A DNA stretch of 64,000 nt from Sediminimonas qiaohouensis DSM 21189 (GTDB taxonomy: Bacteria; Pseudomonadota; Alphaproteobacteria; Rhodobacterales; Rhodobacteraceae), in assembly GCF_000423645.1 (NCBI RefSeq), contig NZ_AUIJ01000004.1, forward strand, positions 112,988 to 176,987. Direction: 5' to 3'. The translations under genes were made by a program, and so were the position numbers. Every line of letters starts with the position of its first letter. The stretch's first letter is position 1. Of the stretch, positions 27,698 through 35,643 are shown one piece after another. Below the pieces are notes generated by a model. It saw nothing but the letters and a program-made list of their open reading frames with translations, did not search any database and was not told the DNA's origin.

Positions 27698-28542
27698 CGG
27701 CCCCTCCGCAGTTTCGGGTCAAGCTGATCGCGCAGCGCCTCGCCCAGGAAGGTGAAGCCAAGCGTGACCAGGATCAGGGGCAAGCCCCCGGCGATAATGA
27801 TCCAGGGCGTCGTGCGGATGTGATCGAACCCGTCCTTGAGCGTGGCGCCCCAGCTTGGCGTGCCCGGCGGCACACCGATGCCGAGAAAACTCATCCCCGC
27901 CTCGATGGTGATGACCACCGGCAGGTTCATCGCCGCAAGGATAAAAAACGGCCCCAGCACGTTGGGCAGCAAGTGATGAAACACGATCCGGCCAAAGCCC
28001 GCGCCCATTGCGCGTTCGGCCAGGATGAATTCGGCATGTTTGAGTGACAGCGTCTGCGTGCGGACCACCCGCCCGTATTCCGAGAATGAGGTGATAACCA
28101 CCACGATGATGACGGTCGACAGGCCCCGCGGCAGCAGCGCGGCCAGCGCCAGTGCAAGAATGATGGTGGGATAGGCGCGCAGCGTGTCGAAGGAAAACAG
28201 CAGCACATTGTCCAGCCACCGCGGCCCGTAGCCCGCGATCATCCCCAGGGCCAACCCGATCAGCGCCGAAACGCTCACGGCGGTAAGCGCCACGTAAAGC
28301 GCGATGCGCCCACCTTGCAGCAGCCGCGAAAAGGTATCGCGGCCAAGGTTATCGGTGCCCAGCCAATAGTCGGCCGAGGGGCGCGCGAACCTGTCGGCCA
28401 GGTTCATCGCGGAATAGTCATAGGGCGCGACCAGATCGGCGAACACGGCCGCAAGGACCAGCGCGGCGATGATCAGCATCGCGATGGCGGCCTGCGGATC
28501 GGCCAGCAGCCGCCCGGCAAGCGTTCTGCGAAACGGTTTCAT
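27694..28542 (-). CDS. Peptide-type ABC transporter permease (OppC/DppC)
   Basis: A 282-residue inner-membrane permease. It has an N-terminal helix (about 17-40), then the OppC-type soluble segment YWLGTDNLGRDTFSRLLQGG, five more helices, and the EAA loop AERAMGAGFGRIVFHHLLPN that docks on the ATPases. It ends GFTFLGEALRDQLDPKL, typical for DppC. ATG 28542 lies in an ATGA overlap with the dppB-like gene. A longer open frame upstream is only read-through of that gene's DNA. Confidence 0.94.
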   Translation of the reverse strand: MKPFRRTLAGRLLADPQAAIAMLIIAALVLAAVFADLVAPYDYSAMNLADRFARPSADYWLGTDNLGRDTFSRLLQGGRIALYVALTAVSVSALIGLALGMIAGYGPRWLDNVLLFSFDTLRAYPTIILALALAALLPRGLSTVIIVVVITSFSEYGRVVRTQTLSLKHAEFILAERAMGAGFGRIVFHHLLPNVLGPFFILAAMNLPVVITIEAGMSFLGIGVPPGTPSWGATLKDGFDHIRTTPWIIIAGGLPLILVTLGFTFLGEALRDQLDPKLRRGR

Positions 28543-29483
28543 GAGAGCTTCCTGTGGCGAGGGTCGAGGGCGGCATTGATCAGGTCGGCAACCAGCGCGC
28601 AGGTGACGAAAAAGCCGATTGCAACCAGCATCGCCCCCATGACCAGCGGGTAATTCCGACCCGAGACGGAATCGTAGATCAGCGAGCCGATACCGGGCCG
28701 CGAAAACACGATCTCGGCGAACACGGCGCTGGACAGCATGCCGCCGATACCGACGCCCAGCACCTGCACCGCCGGCAGGATCGCCACGCGCAAGGCGTAG
28801 CTGTAGATAACCTTTCTGCGCGGCAGACCAAAGGCGCGCGCGGTGCGGATGTAGTTCTCGCCCAATGCCTCGAGCATGGAGGCGCGCACGATCCGCGCGA
28901 CGTACCCCACCCAAGCCAGCCCGATGGCGAAGGACGGCAGCGCCAGGTGGTAAAGGCGGCTACCCAGATCGCCCGGCTCGCCCGCGCCGATGGTGGGGAA
29001 CCATCCCAACGTGACGGCGAAGAACAGCAGCGCATAAAGGGCCACCACGAAGGACGGCGCGGCGATGAACCCCACGGACAACACGCCCGAAACCCGGTCA
29101 AGCCAGGTGTTGCGATTGTCGGCGGAAAATGCGCCCAGCAGGATGCCCAGGGTGGCGGACCATACGATCGCCCCCACCACAAGCGCAACGGTATGCGGCA
29201 AGGCGCCCATCACCGCGTCGGCAACAGGGCGATCGCGGTAATAATCGGTGCCCAGGTCCCCCGACAACACGCGGCCCCAGAACTGCGCCAGTTGCATCAG
29301 CACCGGGTCGTCCAGGCCCATCTGCGCGCGGAACTCGGCGCGGATCTCGGGCGTGGCGCGCGGCCCCAGCAGCACCGAGGTGGGATCGCCCGGCAGCGTG
29401 ATCATGACCATGTAGAGCGCCGAAATCGCGACGAATACAATTGCCACGGCAAGCGCCGCGCGCTGTAGCGTATAGTGCAGCAT
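28539..29483 (-). CDS. Peptide-type ABC transporter permease (OppB/DppB)
   Basis: A 314-residue permease starting MLHYTLQRAALAVAIVFVAI, with LPGDPTSVLLGPRATPE and the usual long first periplasmic loop, six predicted helices, the EAA loop ARAFGLPRRKVIYSYALRVA, and ENYIRTA before it. It ends LINAALDPRHRKLS, as in DppB. It lies 80 bases downstream of the binding-protein gene and is coupled to the next permease. Confidence 0.94.
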   Translation of the reverse strand: MLHYTLQRAALAVAIVFVAISALYMVMITLPGDPTSVLLGPRATPEIRAEFRAQMGLDDPVLMQLAQFWGRVLSGDLGTDYYRDRPVADAVMGALPHTVALVVGAIVWSATLGILLGAFSADNRNTWLDRVSGVLSVGFIAAPSFVVALYALLFFAVTLGWFPTIGAGEPGDLGSRLYHLALPSFAIGLAWVGYVARIVRASMLEALGENYIRTARAFGLPRRKVIYSYALRVAILPAVQVLGVGIGGMLSSAVFAEIVFSRPGIGSLIYDSVSGRNYPLVMGAMLVAIGFFVTCALVADLINAALDPRHRKLS

Positions 29484-29563
29484 GATATCGTCCCAGCAGG
29501 TAGGAATGCGGGGGGGCGTGACTGCGTCATGCGGCCCGCCCCCACGTTTGGAATATCCGATTG

Positions 29564-31138
29564 TCAGGCCTTGCGGAAGAACTGCACCAGCGGCAGCCCG
29601 TCGGGTCGGGTGGCCGGAACGATGTCGGTGTCATATAGGTTCGGCGTGGCACCGTGGGTGATGAACCGATAGGCACCCGATTCCTCCATCAGGTCCTGCA
29701 TGCGGCGATACATGGCATCGCGCTTGTCCGTGTCGGTTTCCGACAGGGCCTCTTCGTGCAGCTTGTCGAATTCCGGGTTCGAGAACTGTTCCCAGTTCCA
29801 ATCGCCGATCTGGTCGCTGACGAACCACGCGGTGGCATAGTAGGGGTCAGGCGTCATCGAGAAACGCTTGAGCGTCAGTTCCAGATCCTTCCAGCGATCA
29901 CCATCGGATTCGACGCCCAGGCTCCAGAACGAGCCGGATTCGTGGACCGAGATATTCAGGTCGATCCCCGCCTGCGACATCATCGCCTGCATCACCTGCG
30001 CGGTGGTGGTGGCGGTGACGTTGTTGAGCACGTCGATGTTGATCTCCAGCCGGTCGATCCCGGCCTCGTCCAGCAGGGCGCGCGCCTTGGCGAAATCGGC
30101 CTGCGGGGGGATCAGTCCCTCTGGGCGGTGCCCGATCAGCCCCGGCGCGACGATGCCGGTTGCCGGGTCTGCGACGTCAAAGAACGCCGCCTGCAGGATC
30201 GCGGGCACGTCGATGGCGTGCTGAACCGCCTGCCGCACGCGGATGTCTTCGAACTTGGGGTGGTTCACGTTCAGGCCGATCCAGTAATAGGCCAGCGACG
30301 GGTGCAGCGACAGCGTCGTGCCCTCGGGGGGGGTGTCTTGCAGCCGCTGAACCGAGCCGGGGCCGACAGCGGTGAAATCGACATCGCCGGCTTCCTTGGC
30401 GATCTCGGCGGCGGATTCGTCGACGATTACGACAAGGTCCACGCGCTCGAAATCGGGGGTGGGGCCGGAAAAGTCAGGGTTGCGTTCAAGCACCCAACGC
30501 TCACCGAGGCGCTGCTCGACCACGCGGTAGGGGCCCGCGACGGTGGGCGGCACGGCGGAGTCAAGTTTACCGCCCGCCTCTTCGGTGGCGCGTTTACACA
30601 CCACGGTGCCGGCCAGGTAGGGCAGTGCGATGGTCCAGATCGGGGCAAAGGGCTTGTCCAGGTGGATGATGCCGGAATGTGTGCCGGTCACCTCGACATG
30701 GCTGAACGGGCCGAGATCGGGCTTGATGCGCGAGTTGTTCTCTTCGACCATGTGGCGTTCCATCGAGTACTTGATGTCCTCGGCGGTGATCTCGCCATAG
30801 CCGTCCGACCACATCTGCCCCGGCTTCATGGTAAAGGCGATGGTAGTGGGGCTGGTCTGTTCGATGGTGTCGGCCAGATCGTTCTGATAGCCCCAGTCGT
30901 CGCCGGGGGTATACTGAATCAGCTTGCGGTAGATGCAGCCATAAAGCAGCTCTTCAAGGAACCCGGAGGCATTCAACGGATCGAAATTGTCAGGCTCCAG
31001 ATAGGCGCGTACATTGAGCTGCGTACCCTCGGCCCATGCCTTCACCGGCAGCATCGTCAGGGCCGACAGGCCCGCGGTGCCGGCTAGAAGCTGACGGCGA
31101 TTGATGCCCGCAAGCGGGCGTTGGCGTGAAGAAGTCAT
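29564..31138 (-). CDS. Peptide/opine-type ABC transporter substrate-binding protein (SBP family 5)
   Basis: A 524-residue periplasmic protein. The N-terminus has a twin-arginine-like signal, INRRQLLAGTAGLSALTML, with predicted cleavage after AWA near residue 36, so export may be by Tat. Family-5 features follow: LNVRAYLEPDNFDPLNASG, FTMKPGQMWSDGYGEITAED with DIKYSMERHM, and near the end DKRDAMYRRMQDLMEES. Such proteins capture peptides, opines, nickel or glycosides; the neighbours favour a peptide or amino-acid conjugate. ATG 31138 follows GGGG by seven bases. It heads the importer operon. Confidence 0.93.
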   Translation of the reverse strand: MTSSRQRPLAGINRRQLLAGTAGLSALTMLPVKAWAEGTQLNVRAYLEPDNFDPLNASGFLEELLYGCIYRKLIQYTPGDDWGYQNDLADTIEQTSPTTIAFTMKPGQMWSDGYGEITAEDIKYSMERHMVEENNSRIKPDLGPFSHVEVTGTHSGIIHLDKPFAPIWTIALPYLAGTVVCKRATEEAGGKLDSAVPPTVAGPYRVVEQRLGERWVLERNPDFSGPTPDFERVDLVVIVDESAAEIAKEAGDVDFTAVGPGSVQRLQDTPPEGTTLSLHPSLAYYWIGLNVNHPKFEDIRVRQAVQHAIDVPAILQAAFFDVADPATGIVAPGLIGHRPEGLIPPQADFAKARALLDEAGIDRLEINIDVLNNVTATTTAQVMQAMMSQAGIDLNISVHESGSFWSLGVESDGDRWKDLELTLKRFSMTPDPYYATAWFVSDQIGDWNWEQFSNPEFDKLHEEALSETDTDKRDAMYRRMQDLMEESGAYRFITHGATPNLYDTDIVPATRPDGLPLVQFFRKA

Positions 31139-31231
31139 GTATTTTCCCCGTTTTCGTTTTTCTGTTGCATTCAGCCTGCTGCGCCCCCCGCCGCCACGCA
31201 ATTGCGCGGATGGCAGTCACCTGTATGATGT

Positions 31232-31260
31232 TGACGCATAATGCGCGTCACATCGCGTCA
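31232..31260 (-). promoter_or_regulatory. Candidate operator: TGACGC direct and inverted repeats before the importer operon
   Basis: On the minus strand TGACGC occurs twice with starts ten bases apart (31255-31260 and 31245-31250), then once inverted (31232-31237). The pair reads TGACGCGATGTGACGC. It lies about 95 bases upstream of the binding-protein start and overlaps the stop codon of the HTH gene. A near-identical pair is at 34299-34314. The likely ligand is the adjacent HTH regulator (inference). Confidence 0.45.
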
Positions 31261-32082
31261 GACGGGAAGCTCAAGAGCGGTCAGCATTTGCGGCTCGGAC
31301 CCGCTAGAGGCCAGCATCCGCCCGATATGTCGTGGAATATGGGGCGAGCCGGATTCGAAAATGCCGGTCTGGTGCAAGGCGGGGCGGGCATCGATCCGAT
31401 CGCCCAGGTATTCAAGGAACACGCGCGCGGCAAAGGGCGTGCGCGCACTGCGCCCCTGCACCCCCAGCGTCATGCCCGTCAGGAAGGTGATGTCATCCCC
31501 CGGCGCCGAGAACAGCACCGTTTGCGATAGCGAGCGGAGGTTGACCGGGTTGTGGTCGGTCACGAATATGCGCCCGTCCAACATCACCGCGACACCGACG
31601 TAGCGCACGAAATGGGACCGGCCCAGGGGGCTTTCCTCGGGCTGTATGCGCTCGGTAAGGCGGGTGTAGAACACTCCCTTGAACTCGTTGATTCTAAACA
31701 AGGAACGCCGGATCATTCCGGGTCTGGACGGGGTGAAGTAGTAGTAGAAATAGTAGCCGCAATAGGGCTTCATGCTATCGCTGGAGCTACTGATCATCGC
31801 ATCTATGTGCGTCGCCGCCGGTCCCAGTGCGCGGATCAATTGCCGCGCGCGCGGGCGCAACGACACCATTTCGGAGAACTGGCCATGCGGCACGGCCAGC
31901 TCGTCCTCTTCGACACCGAAATGATCGCAGATCACGCGCAGATTGCGCGCCGAGGGGCGCGCGGTGCCGTTCAGATACTTGGTGAATTGCTGCCGATTGA
32001 TCCCCATGGCGCGGCACGCCTCGGAAATCGAGGTGGTGTAGCTGCACAGGAGGCGCAGATTTTTTGCAAAATTTCCGTCCAT
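31258..32082 (-). CDS. XRE-type HTH transcriptional regulator
   Basis: A 274-residue protein. Residues about 8-60 form a Cro/CI-type HTH (TTSISEACRAMGINRQQFTK, YLNGTARPSARNLRVICDHF). The remaining 200 residues are a sensor-like domain I do not recognise by name; it contains a Tyr-rich segment around residue 125 (CGYYFYYYF) and RSHFVRYVGVAVMLDGRIFV. ATG 32082 is chosen because the HTH fold starts there; upstream ATGs would overlap the hydrolase gene end. It lies between the importer operon and the hydrolase gene, so it most likely controls this block. Confidence 0.82.
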   Translation of the reverse strand: MDGNFAKNLRLLCSYTTSISEACRAMGINRQQFTKYLNGTARPSARNLRVICDHFGVEEDELAVPHGQFSEMVSLRPRARQLIRALGPAATHIDAMISSSSDSMKPYCGYYFYYYFTPSRPGMIRRSLFRINEFKGVFYTRLTERIQPEESPLGRSHFVRYVGVAVMLDGRIFVTDHNPVNLRSLSQTVLFSAPGDDITFLTGMTLGVQGRSARTPFAARVFLEYLGDRIDARPALHQTGIFESGSPHIPRHIGRMLASSGSEPQMLTALELPV

Positions 32083-32141
32083 CCCACAAGCATTAGCAGC
32101 AAGTGGAATGGACGCAAGGCAACGCGCAGGATTCGCGTCAT

Positions 32142-34211
32142 TTATCCGGACCCGCAAGGATCAGTCAGCGTCACCCTCATGCCTAAATCATCGCGAGGGA
32201 TGCTGAACGACCACGCCCTTTCGGCCACGACATCGGCGCCATCAAGGGCCTTGAGCCAGGCGCGCACGTGAAAATGCGTGGTATCGCAGGTCATCACCGT
32301 GTTGCTTTCGGTGCGGGTTTGCCAATCGCCGCGCCCAACCTCGTAGATCCAGTGCGCCTCGGTCCGGGCAGAGAGCGGATCGTCGGGGTGGACATCCCAT
32401 GTCTCGGTCACGTGGCGCCCGATCTCGATGCCCGTGGCATGGTGCCGCTGCTTGCCACCATCGGTAATCAGCCGCAGGCGGCGAGTGCCGTTCGGTAGCA
32501 CCTCTTCGATACGCTCGGATTGGTCGGGGCGTAGGGTATCCTGTCCGCCGACGCGCTGTTGTTCCGGCGCGGCAAAACTCGGCGCGGGCGTGTCCGCATC
32601 GACCGATTCGGGGCGCAGGGGCACCGACAGAAGGCTGTTTTCGCCGTCGATCGACACGCCAAGCGGCTGTGCCGAGGGCCATATCATGGGCCAATAGCTG
32701 GTCGAGAGCGACAAACGCAGGCGATGCCCCTTCGGCAAGTGATAGGCGATATCGTTCAGGGTCACGTCGACATCCACGGGTGCGCCCGGCTCCATCGGCG
32801 CGGGTGCGTCATGCCCGGCCCTGTGCGCCAGGTTCAGCACCCCCATCGTGATGAAGGCCGAGGTGCCATCGGGGCGCAGATCGCATAGCCGCGCAACGAC
32901 AAAACCGCTGCGTTGGTCCGGGGTCAACCGAAGGCGCAGCCGCGCGGCGCCGACGATATCCACCCCCTCGCGCAGCGGCGCGCTATCGAGGGTCAGGGCG
33001 GCGGCGTCATCTGGCGTCTGATCCGCGGCCAACTCGTCAAGGCTCCGCATGCCGGGACAGAATCGCTGCGCCGTGTGGCCCAGGGTTTGCGGCGTCGCGA
33101 CGATTAGGACATCGCCCCCCTGCCCCGCGCCATCGCGCAGGCCACCAGAGGCAAGCGACCAGTCGCGCGGCACTATGCGGGGGCTGGGCCAGGCGGGCTC
33201 GGCCGCCCACCGGCCGGGCTGTGCGGCGACTTCGCGCGAGGGTGCGATGCTGTCCTTGATGAAGAAGCGGTAGGCGGGCGCCTCGGGCGCGGCGGTGTCG
33301 CCCTTGAGGTAGCGGTCGAACCACGCCTTGCACTCAGACAGGAACCCGATCTGCGGGCTGGGCCACGCGGTGTTGGGATATTTGTGCGCCCAAGGCCCCA
33401 CCAGCCCCGACGCCGGCGACGACAGCCCGGCCAACGTGCGCGGCACCGCGTTTGAATAGGCATCGGCCCATCCCCCCACAGCCATGATCGCCGCCTTGAC
33501 GCTGTTGAAATCCTCGCAGACCGAGGCGCGGCGCCAATAGGCATCGCGATGCTGGTGGGTCAGCCACGGCTCGATCAGCAGCGGCTGCGCGTGCAGGCGC
33601 GTGCGCCACATCTCGCGCCAATCGGGGCCGACGATATCGGGGTCGGGCGGACGCGAGGAATAGGCCAGCATCTGCGACGACCACATCATGTTTTCCGTCA
33701 GCAGGCAGCCACCCATGTAGTGGATGTCGTCGGCATAGCGGTCATCGGTGAAGCAGATGGTGATCGCGGCCTTGAGCGCCTCCGGCGCGCGCGCGGCCAG
33801 TTGCAGGCCGTTGAACCCGCCCCAGGAAATGCCGATCATGCCGACCGCGCCGGTGCACCAGGGCTGCGCCGCGATCCATGCGATCACCGCTTCGCCGTCG
33901 GCCAGCTCGGCCTCGGAATACTCGTCTTCCATCAGCCCGTCGGAATCGCCGTTGCCGCGAATATCCACGCGCACGCCGGCATAGCCCTGCGCGGCCAGCC
34001 AGGGATAGGTGATCTCGTCGCGGGCAAGGGTGCCATCGCGGCGGCGATAGGGCAGGTATTCCAGCACCGCGGGCACCGGCGCGTCATGCGCGCCGCGCGG
34101 TAGCCAGATGCGCGCGGCCAGCCGCGTGCCGTCGGGCATGGGTATCCAGACCGGATCGAGGATATCGCACTCGGTTTCGTCGGGCGGCGTCAGGTTGTCA
34201 TGTGCATTCAT
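32142..34211 (-). CDS. CocE/NonD-family hydrolase
   Basis: A 689-residue serine hydrolase of the X-Pro dipeptidyl-peptidase/cocaine esterase type. The alpha/beta-hydrolase core (about 25-330) has PMPDGTRLAARIWLP, GVRVDIRGNGDSDG, the nucleophile elbow GMIGISWGGFNG and the catalytic His in VGPWAHKYPN. The C-terminal half is the jelly-roll domain with MGVLNLAHR and LPKGHRLRLSLSTSYWPMIW. There is no signal peptide. Relatives cleave esters, amides, beta-lactam side chains or X-Pro peptides. ATG 34211 fits the family start; the ribosome site is weak. It precedes the HTH gene on the same strand. Confidence 0.9.
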   Translation of the reverse strand: MNAHDNLTPPDETECDILDPVWIPMPDGTRLAARIWLPRGAHDAPVPAVLEYLPYRRRDGTLARDEITYPWLAAQGYAGVRVDIRGNGDSDGLMEDEYSEAELADGEAVIAWIAAQPWCTGAVGMIGISWGGFNGLQLAARAPEALKAAITICFTDDRYADDIHYMGGCLLTENMMWSSQMLAYSSRPPDPDIVGPDWREMWRTRLHAQPLLIEPWLTHQHRDAYWRRASVCEDFNSVKAAIMAVGGWADAYSNAVPRTLAGLSSPASGLVGPWAHKYPNTAWPSPQIGFLSECKAWFDRYLKGDTAAPEAPAYRFFIKDSIAPSREVAAQPGRWAAEPAWPSPRIVPRDWSLASGGLRDGAGQGGDVLIVATPQTLGHTAQRFCPGMRSLDELAADQTPDDAAALTLDSAPLREGVDIVGAARLRLRLTPDQRSGFVVARLCDLRPDGTSAFITMGVLNLAHRAGHDAPAPMEPGAPVDVDVTLNDIAYHLPKGHRLRLSLSTSYWPMIWPSAQPLGVSIDGENSLLSVPLRPESVDADTPAPSFAAPEQQRVGGQDTLRPDQSERIEEVLPNGTRRLRLITDGGKQRHHATGIEIGRHVTETWDVHPDDPLSARTEAHWIYEVGRGDWQTRTESNTVMTCDTTHFHVRAWLKALDGADVVAERAWSFSIPRDDLGMRVTLTDPCGSG

Positions 34212-34266
34212 CGGGTATTGAGGCCTTCGCAATAGTGTCTCGGTTGGGCCATCGCACCCGAGATAT

Positions 34267-34287
34267 CTGCGCAGGGCAATTGCGCAG
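34267..34287. promoter_or_regulatory. Perfect dyad CTGCGCA-N7-TGCGCAG
   Basis: CTGCGCA (34267-34273) and TGCGCAG (34281-34287) are exact reverse complements, and the palindrome GCAATTGC lies in the middle. It is 56 bases upstream of the hydrolase start, in promoter position. A regulatory role is inferred only. Confidence 0.4.
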
Positions 34288-34298
34288 CTTGCGATATG

Positions 34299-34314
34299 TG
34301 ACGCGGCTTGACGC
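34299..34314 (+). promoter_or_regulatory. Second TGACGC pair, upstream of the hydrolase gene
   Basis: TGACGCGGCTTGACGC: two TGACGC copies with starts ten bases apart, matching the pair before the importer operon at 13 of 16 bases. It lies about 90 bases upstream of the CocE-type gene start, in the gap after the amidohydrolase stop. It is a candidate shared operator. Confidence 0.42.
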
Positions 34315-34389
34315 TAAAGAAAGGTCAGGACACACGCCGCTTTACCACGGCCGGGGCGGATATGCCCGTTCAACCGACCGATAGCGGCA

Positions 34390-35565
34390 TTAGCCCAGTA
34401 TCTCGTCCACGATCGCCGAAAAAATCCGCACGCCGGGCGCGATCAGGGTATCGGGAAAATCGTAGTCGGGGTTGTGGATGGTCGCCGTCCCCTCGCCCAC
34501 GCCAAGCAGCATGAACGCCAGGTTCGCACCCGCGCCGAAGCGCCCGAAATCCTCGGACCCGCGCAGGGGGAGTGCGGCGTCATCGACATGCGTGCCTAGC
34601 TTGTCCAGTGCGCGGCGGGCGATGTCGGTGGCGGTGGCATCGTTGTTGCAGGTCACGAATACATCCTCGTACCCGATGCGCACGGCCAGGCCACCCGCAT
34701 CGGCAGCGTCCCGAACCATTGCCTCGGCCTGCTGGCGCAGGGCCTCCATCCCGTCGTCCGTACGGGTGCGTAGCGTTACAAACAGTTCCGCCTCTCCCGG
34801 CGCGACGCCGAAGGCGGGCTCGCCCATTCGGGCATGGGTGACGGTAACCAGCGTGAAATCGTGATCCTTTGGTTGACCATGGCCTAGCGCGGTCAGCGCC
34901 GGCATAAGCCGCGCCAACGCGGGGGCGGGCGAAATGCCGGTTTCCGGCAACGAGGCATGCGCGGTGCGCCCCGTCAACGTCACGCGCATCCCCGCCGAAG
35001 CACATGTCACCGGCCCGGAATCGAGCGCCACATGGCCGAGCGGCATGCCCGGCATGTTGTGGATGGCAAAGGCATAATCCGGCGCGAGCTGCGCAAAGGC
35101 GGGATCGGCCACCACGCGCGCGGCGCCTGCACCGTCCTCTTCGGCCGGTTGAAACATCAAGACTACGCGCCCCCGCGCGGGCCGCTGGCGCGACAGCACG
35201 CGCGCCATACCGGCAAGCCAGCTCATGTGCCCGTCATGGCCGCACAGGTGTCCGTGCCCGTCCTTTTCCGAGCGGTAGGGCAGATCGCCGACCTCGTGAA
35301 TGGGCAGACCGTCCAACTCGCAGCGCAGCAACACCGCCGGCCCCGGCTGGCCGCTATCGAACACGGCGGCAACGCCATGCCCGCCCAGCCCGGTCAGTAG
35401 CGTATCAGGGGCGAAGGCGCGCAGCATCCGCTGCACCGTGTCGGCGGTTTCAATCTCCTGCCCCGACAGTTCCGGGCGGCGGTGCAGATCGCGCCGCCAT
35501 GTCGTCAGTTCCTCGAGATCGGTTTGCGTCAGGCCCGTGTTATGGCCCGTTTTGGCACCCGGCAT
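34390..35565 (-). CDS. M20-family amidohydrolase (N-acyl-amino-acid / IAA-conjugate hydrolase type)
   Basis: A 391-residue metallohydrolase. It opens with TTWRRDLHRRPELSGQEIET, then metal-binding HGHLCGHDGHMSWLAGMARV (Cys and His ligands), VVLMFQPAEEDGAGA with the catalytic Glu, AIHNMPGMPLG, the dimerisation domain (GRTAHASLPETG) and LRGSEDFGRFG at the end. This is the pattern of hippurate and indole-acetyl-amino-acid hydrolases, which release amino acids from N-acyl or aryl-acyl amides. ATG 35565 is preferred over 35619. Its place between the hydrolase and indolepyruvate oxidoreductase genes suggests aromatic amide breakdown. Confidence 0.9.
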   Translation of the reverse strand: MPGAKTGHNTGLTQTDLEELTTWRRDLHRRPELSGQEIETADTVQRMLRAFAPDTLLTGLGGHGVAAVFDSGQPGPAVLLRCELDGLPIHEVGDLPYRSEKDGHGHLCGHDGHMSWLAGMARVLSRQRPARGRVVLMFQPAEEDGAGAARVVADPAFAQLAPDYAFAIHNMPGMPLGHVALDSGPVTCASAGMRVTLTGRTAHASLPETGISPAPALARLMPALTALGHGQPKDHDFTLVTVTHARMGEPAFGVAPGEAELFVTLRTRTDDGMEALRQQAEAMVRDAADAGGLAVRIGYEDVFVTCNNDATATDIARRALDKLGTHVDDAALPLRGSEDFGRFGAGANLAFMLLGVGEGTATIHNPDYDFPDTLIAPGVRIFSAIVDEILG

Positions 35566-35643
35566 CTGTTTGTCCCCCGCGCGATGAAACGCCCATGCCG
35601 TAGCACGATTGCGCGGCACGGCCCAAGCCCAAAGGCGCCGGGG

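Noticed and set aside
28542..28914. N-terminal extension of the OppC-type permease by 124 codons
   Set aside because: It overlaps the OppB gene in another frame; the ATGA overlap at 28539-28542 marks the real start.
29654..31087. Long plus-strand frame opposite the substrate-binding protein gene
   Set aside because: It is a mirror of codon bias; the minus-strand product has a signal peptide and clear family-5 motifs.
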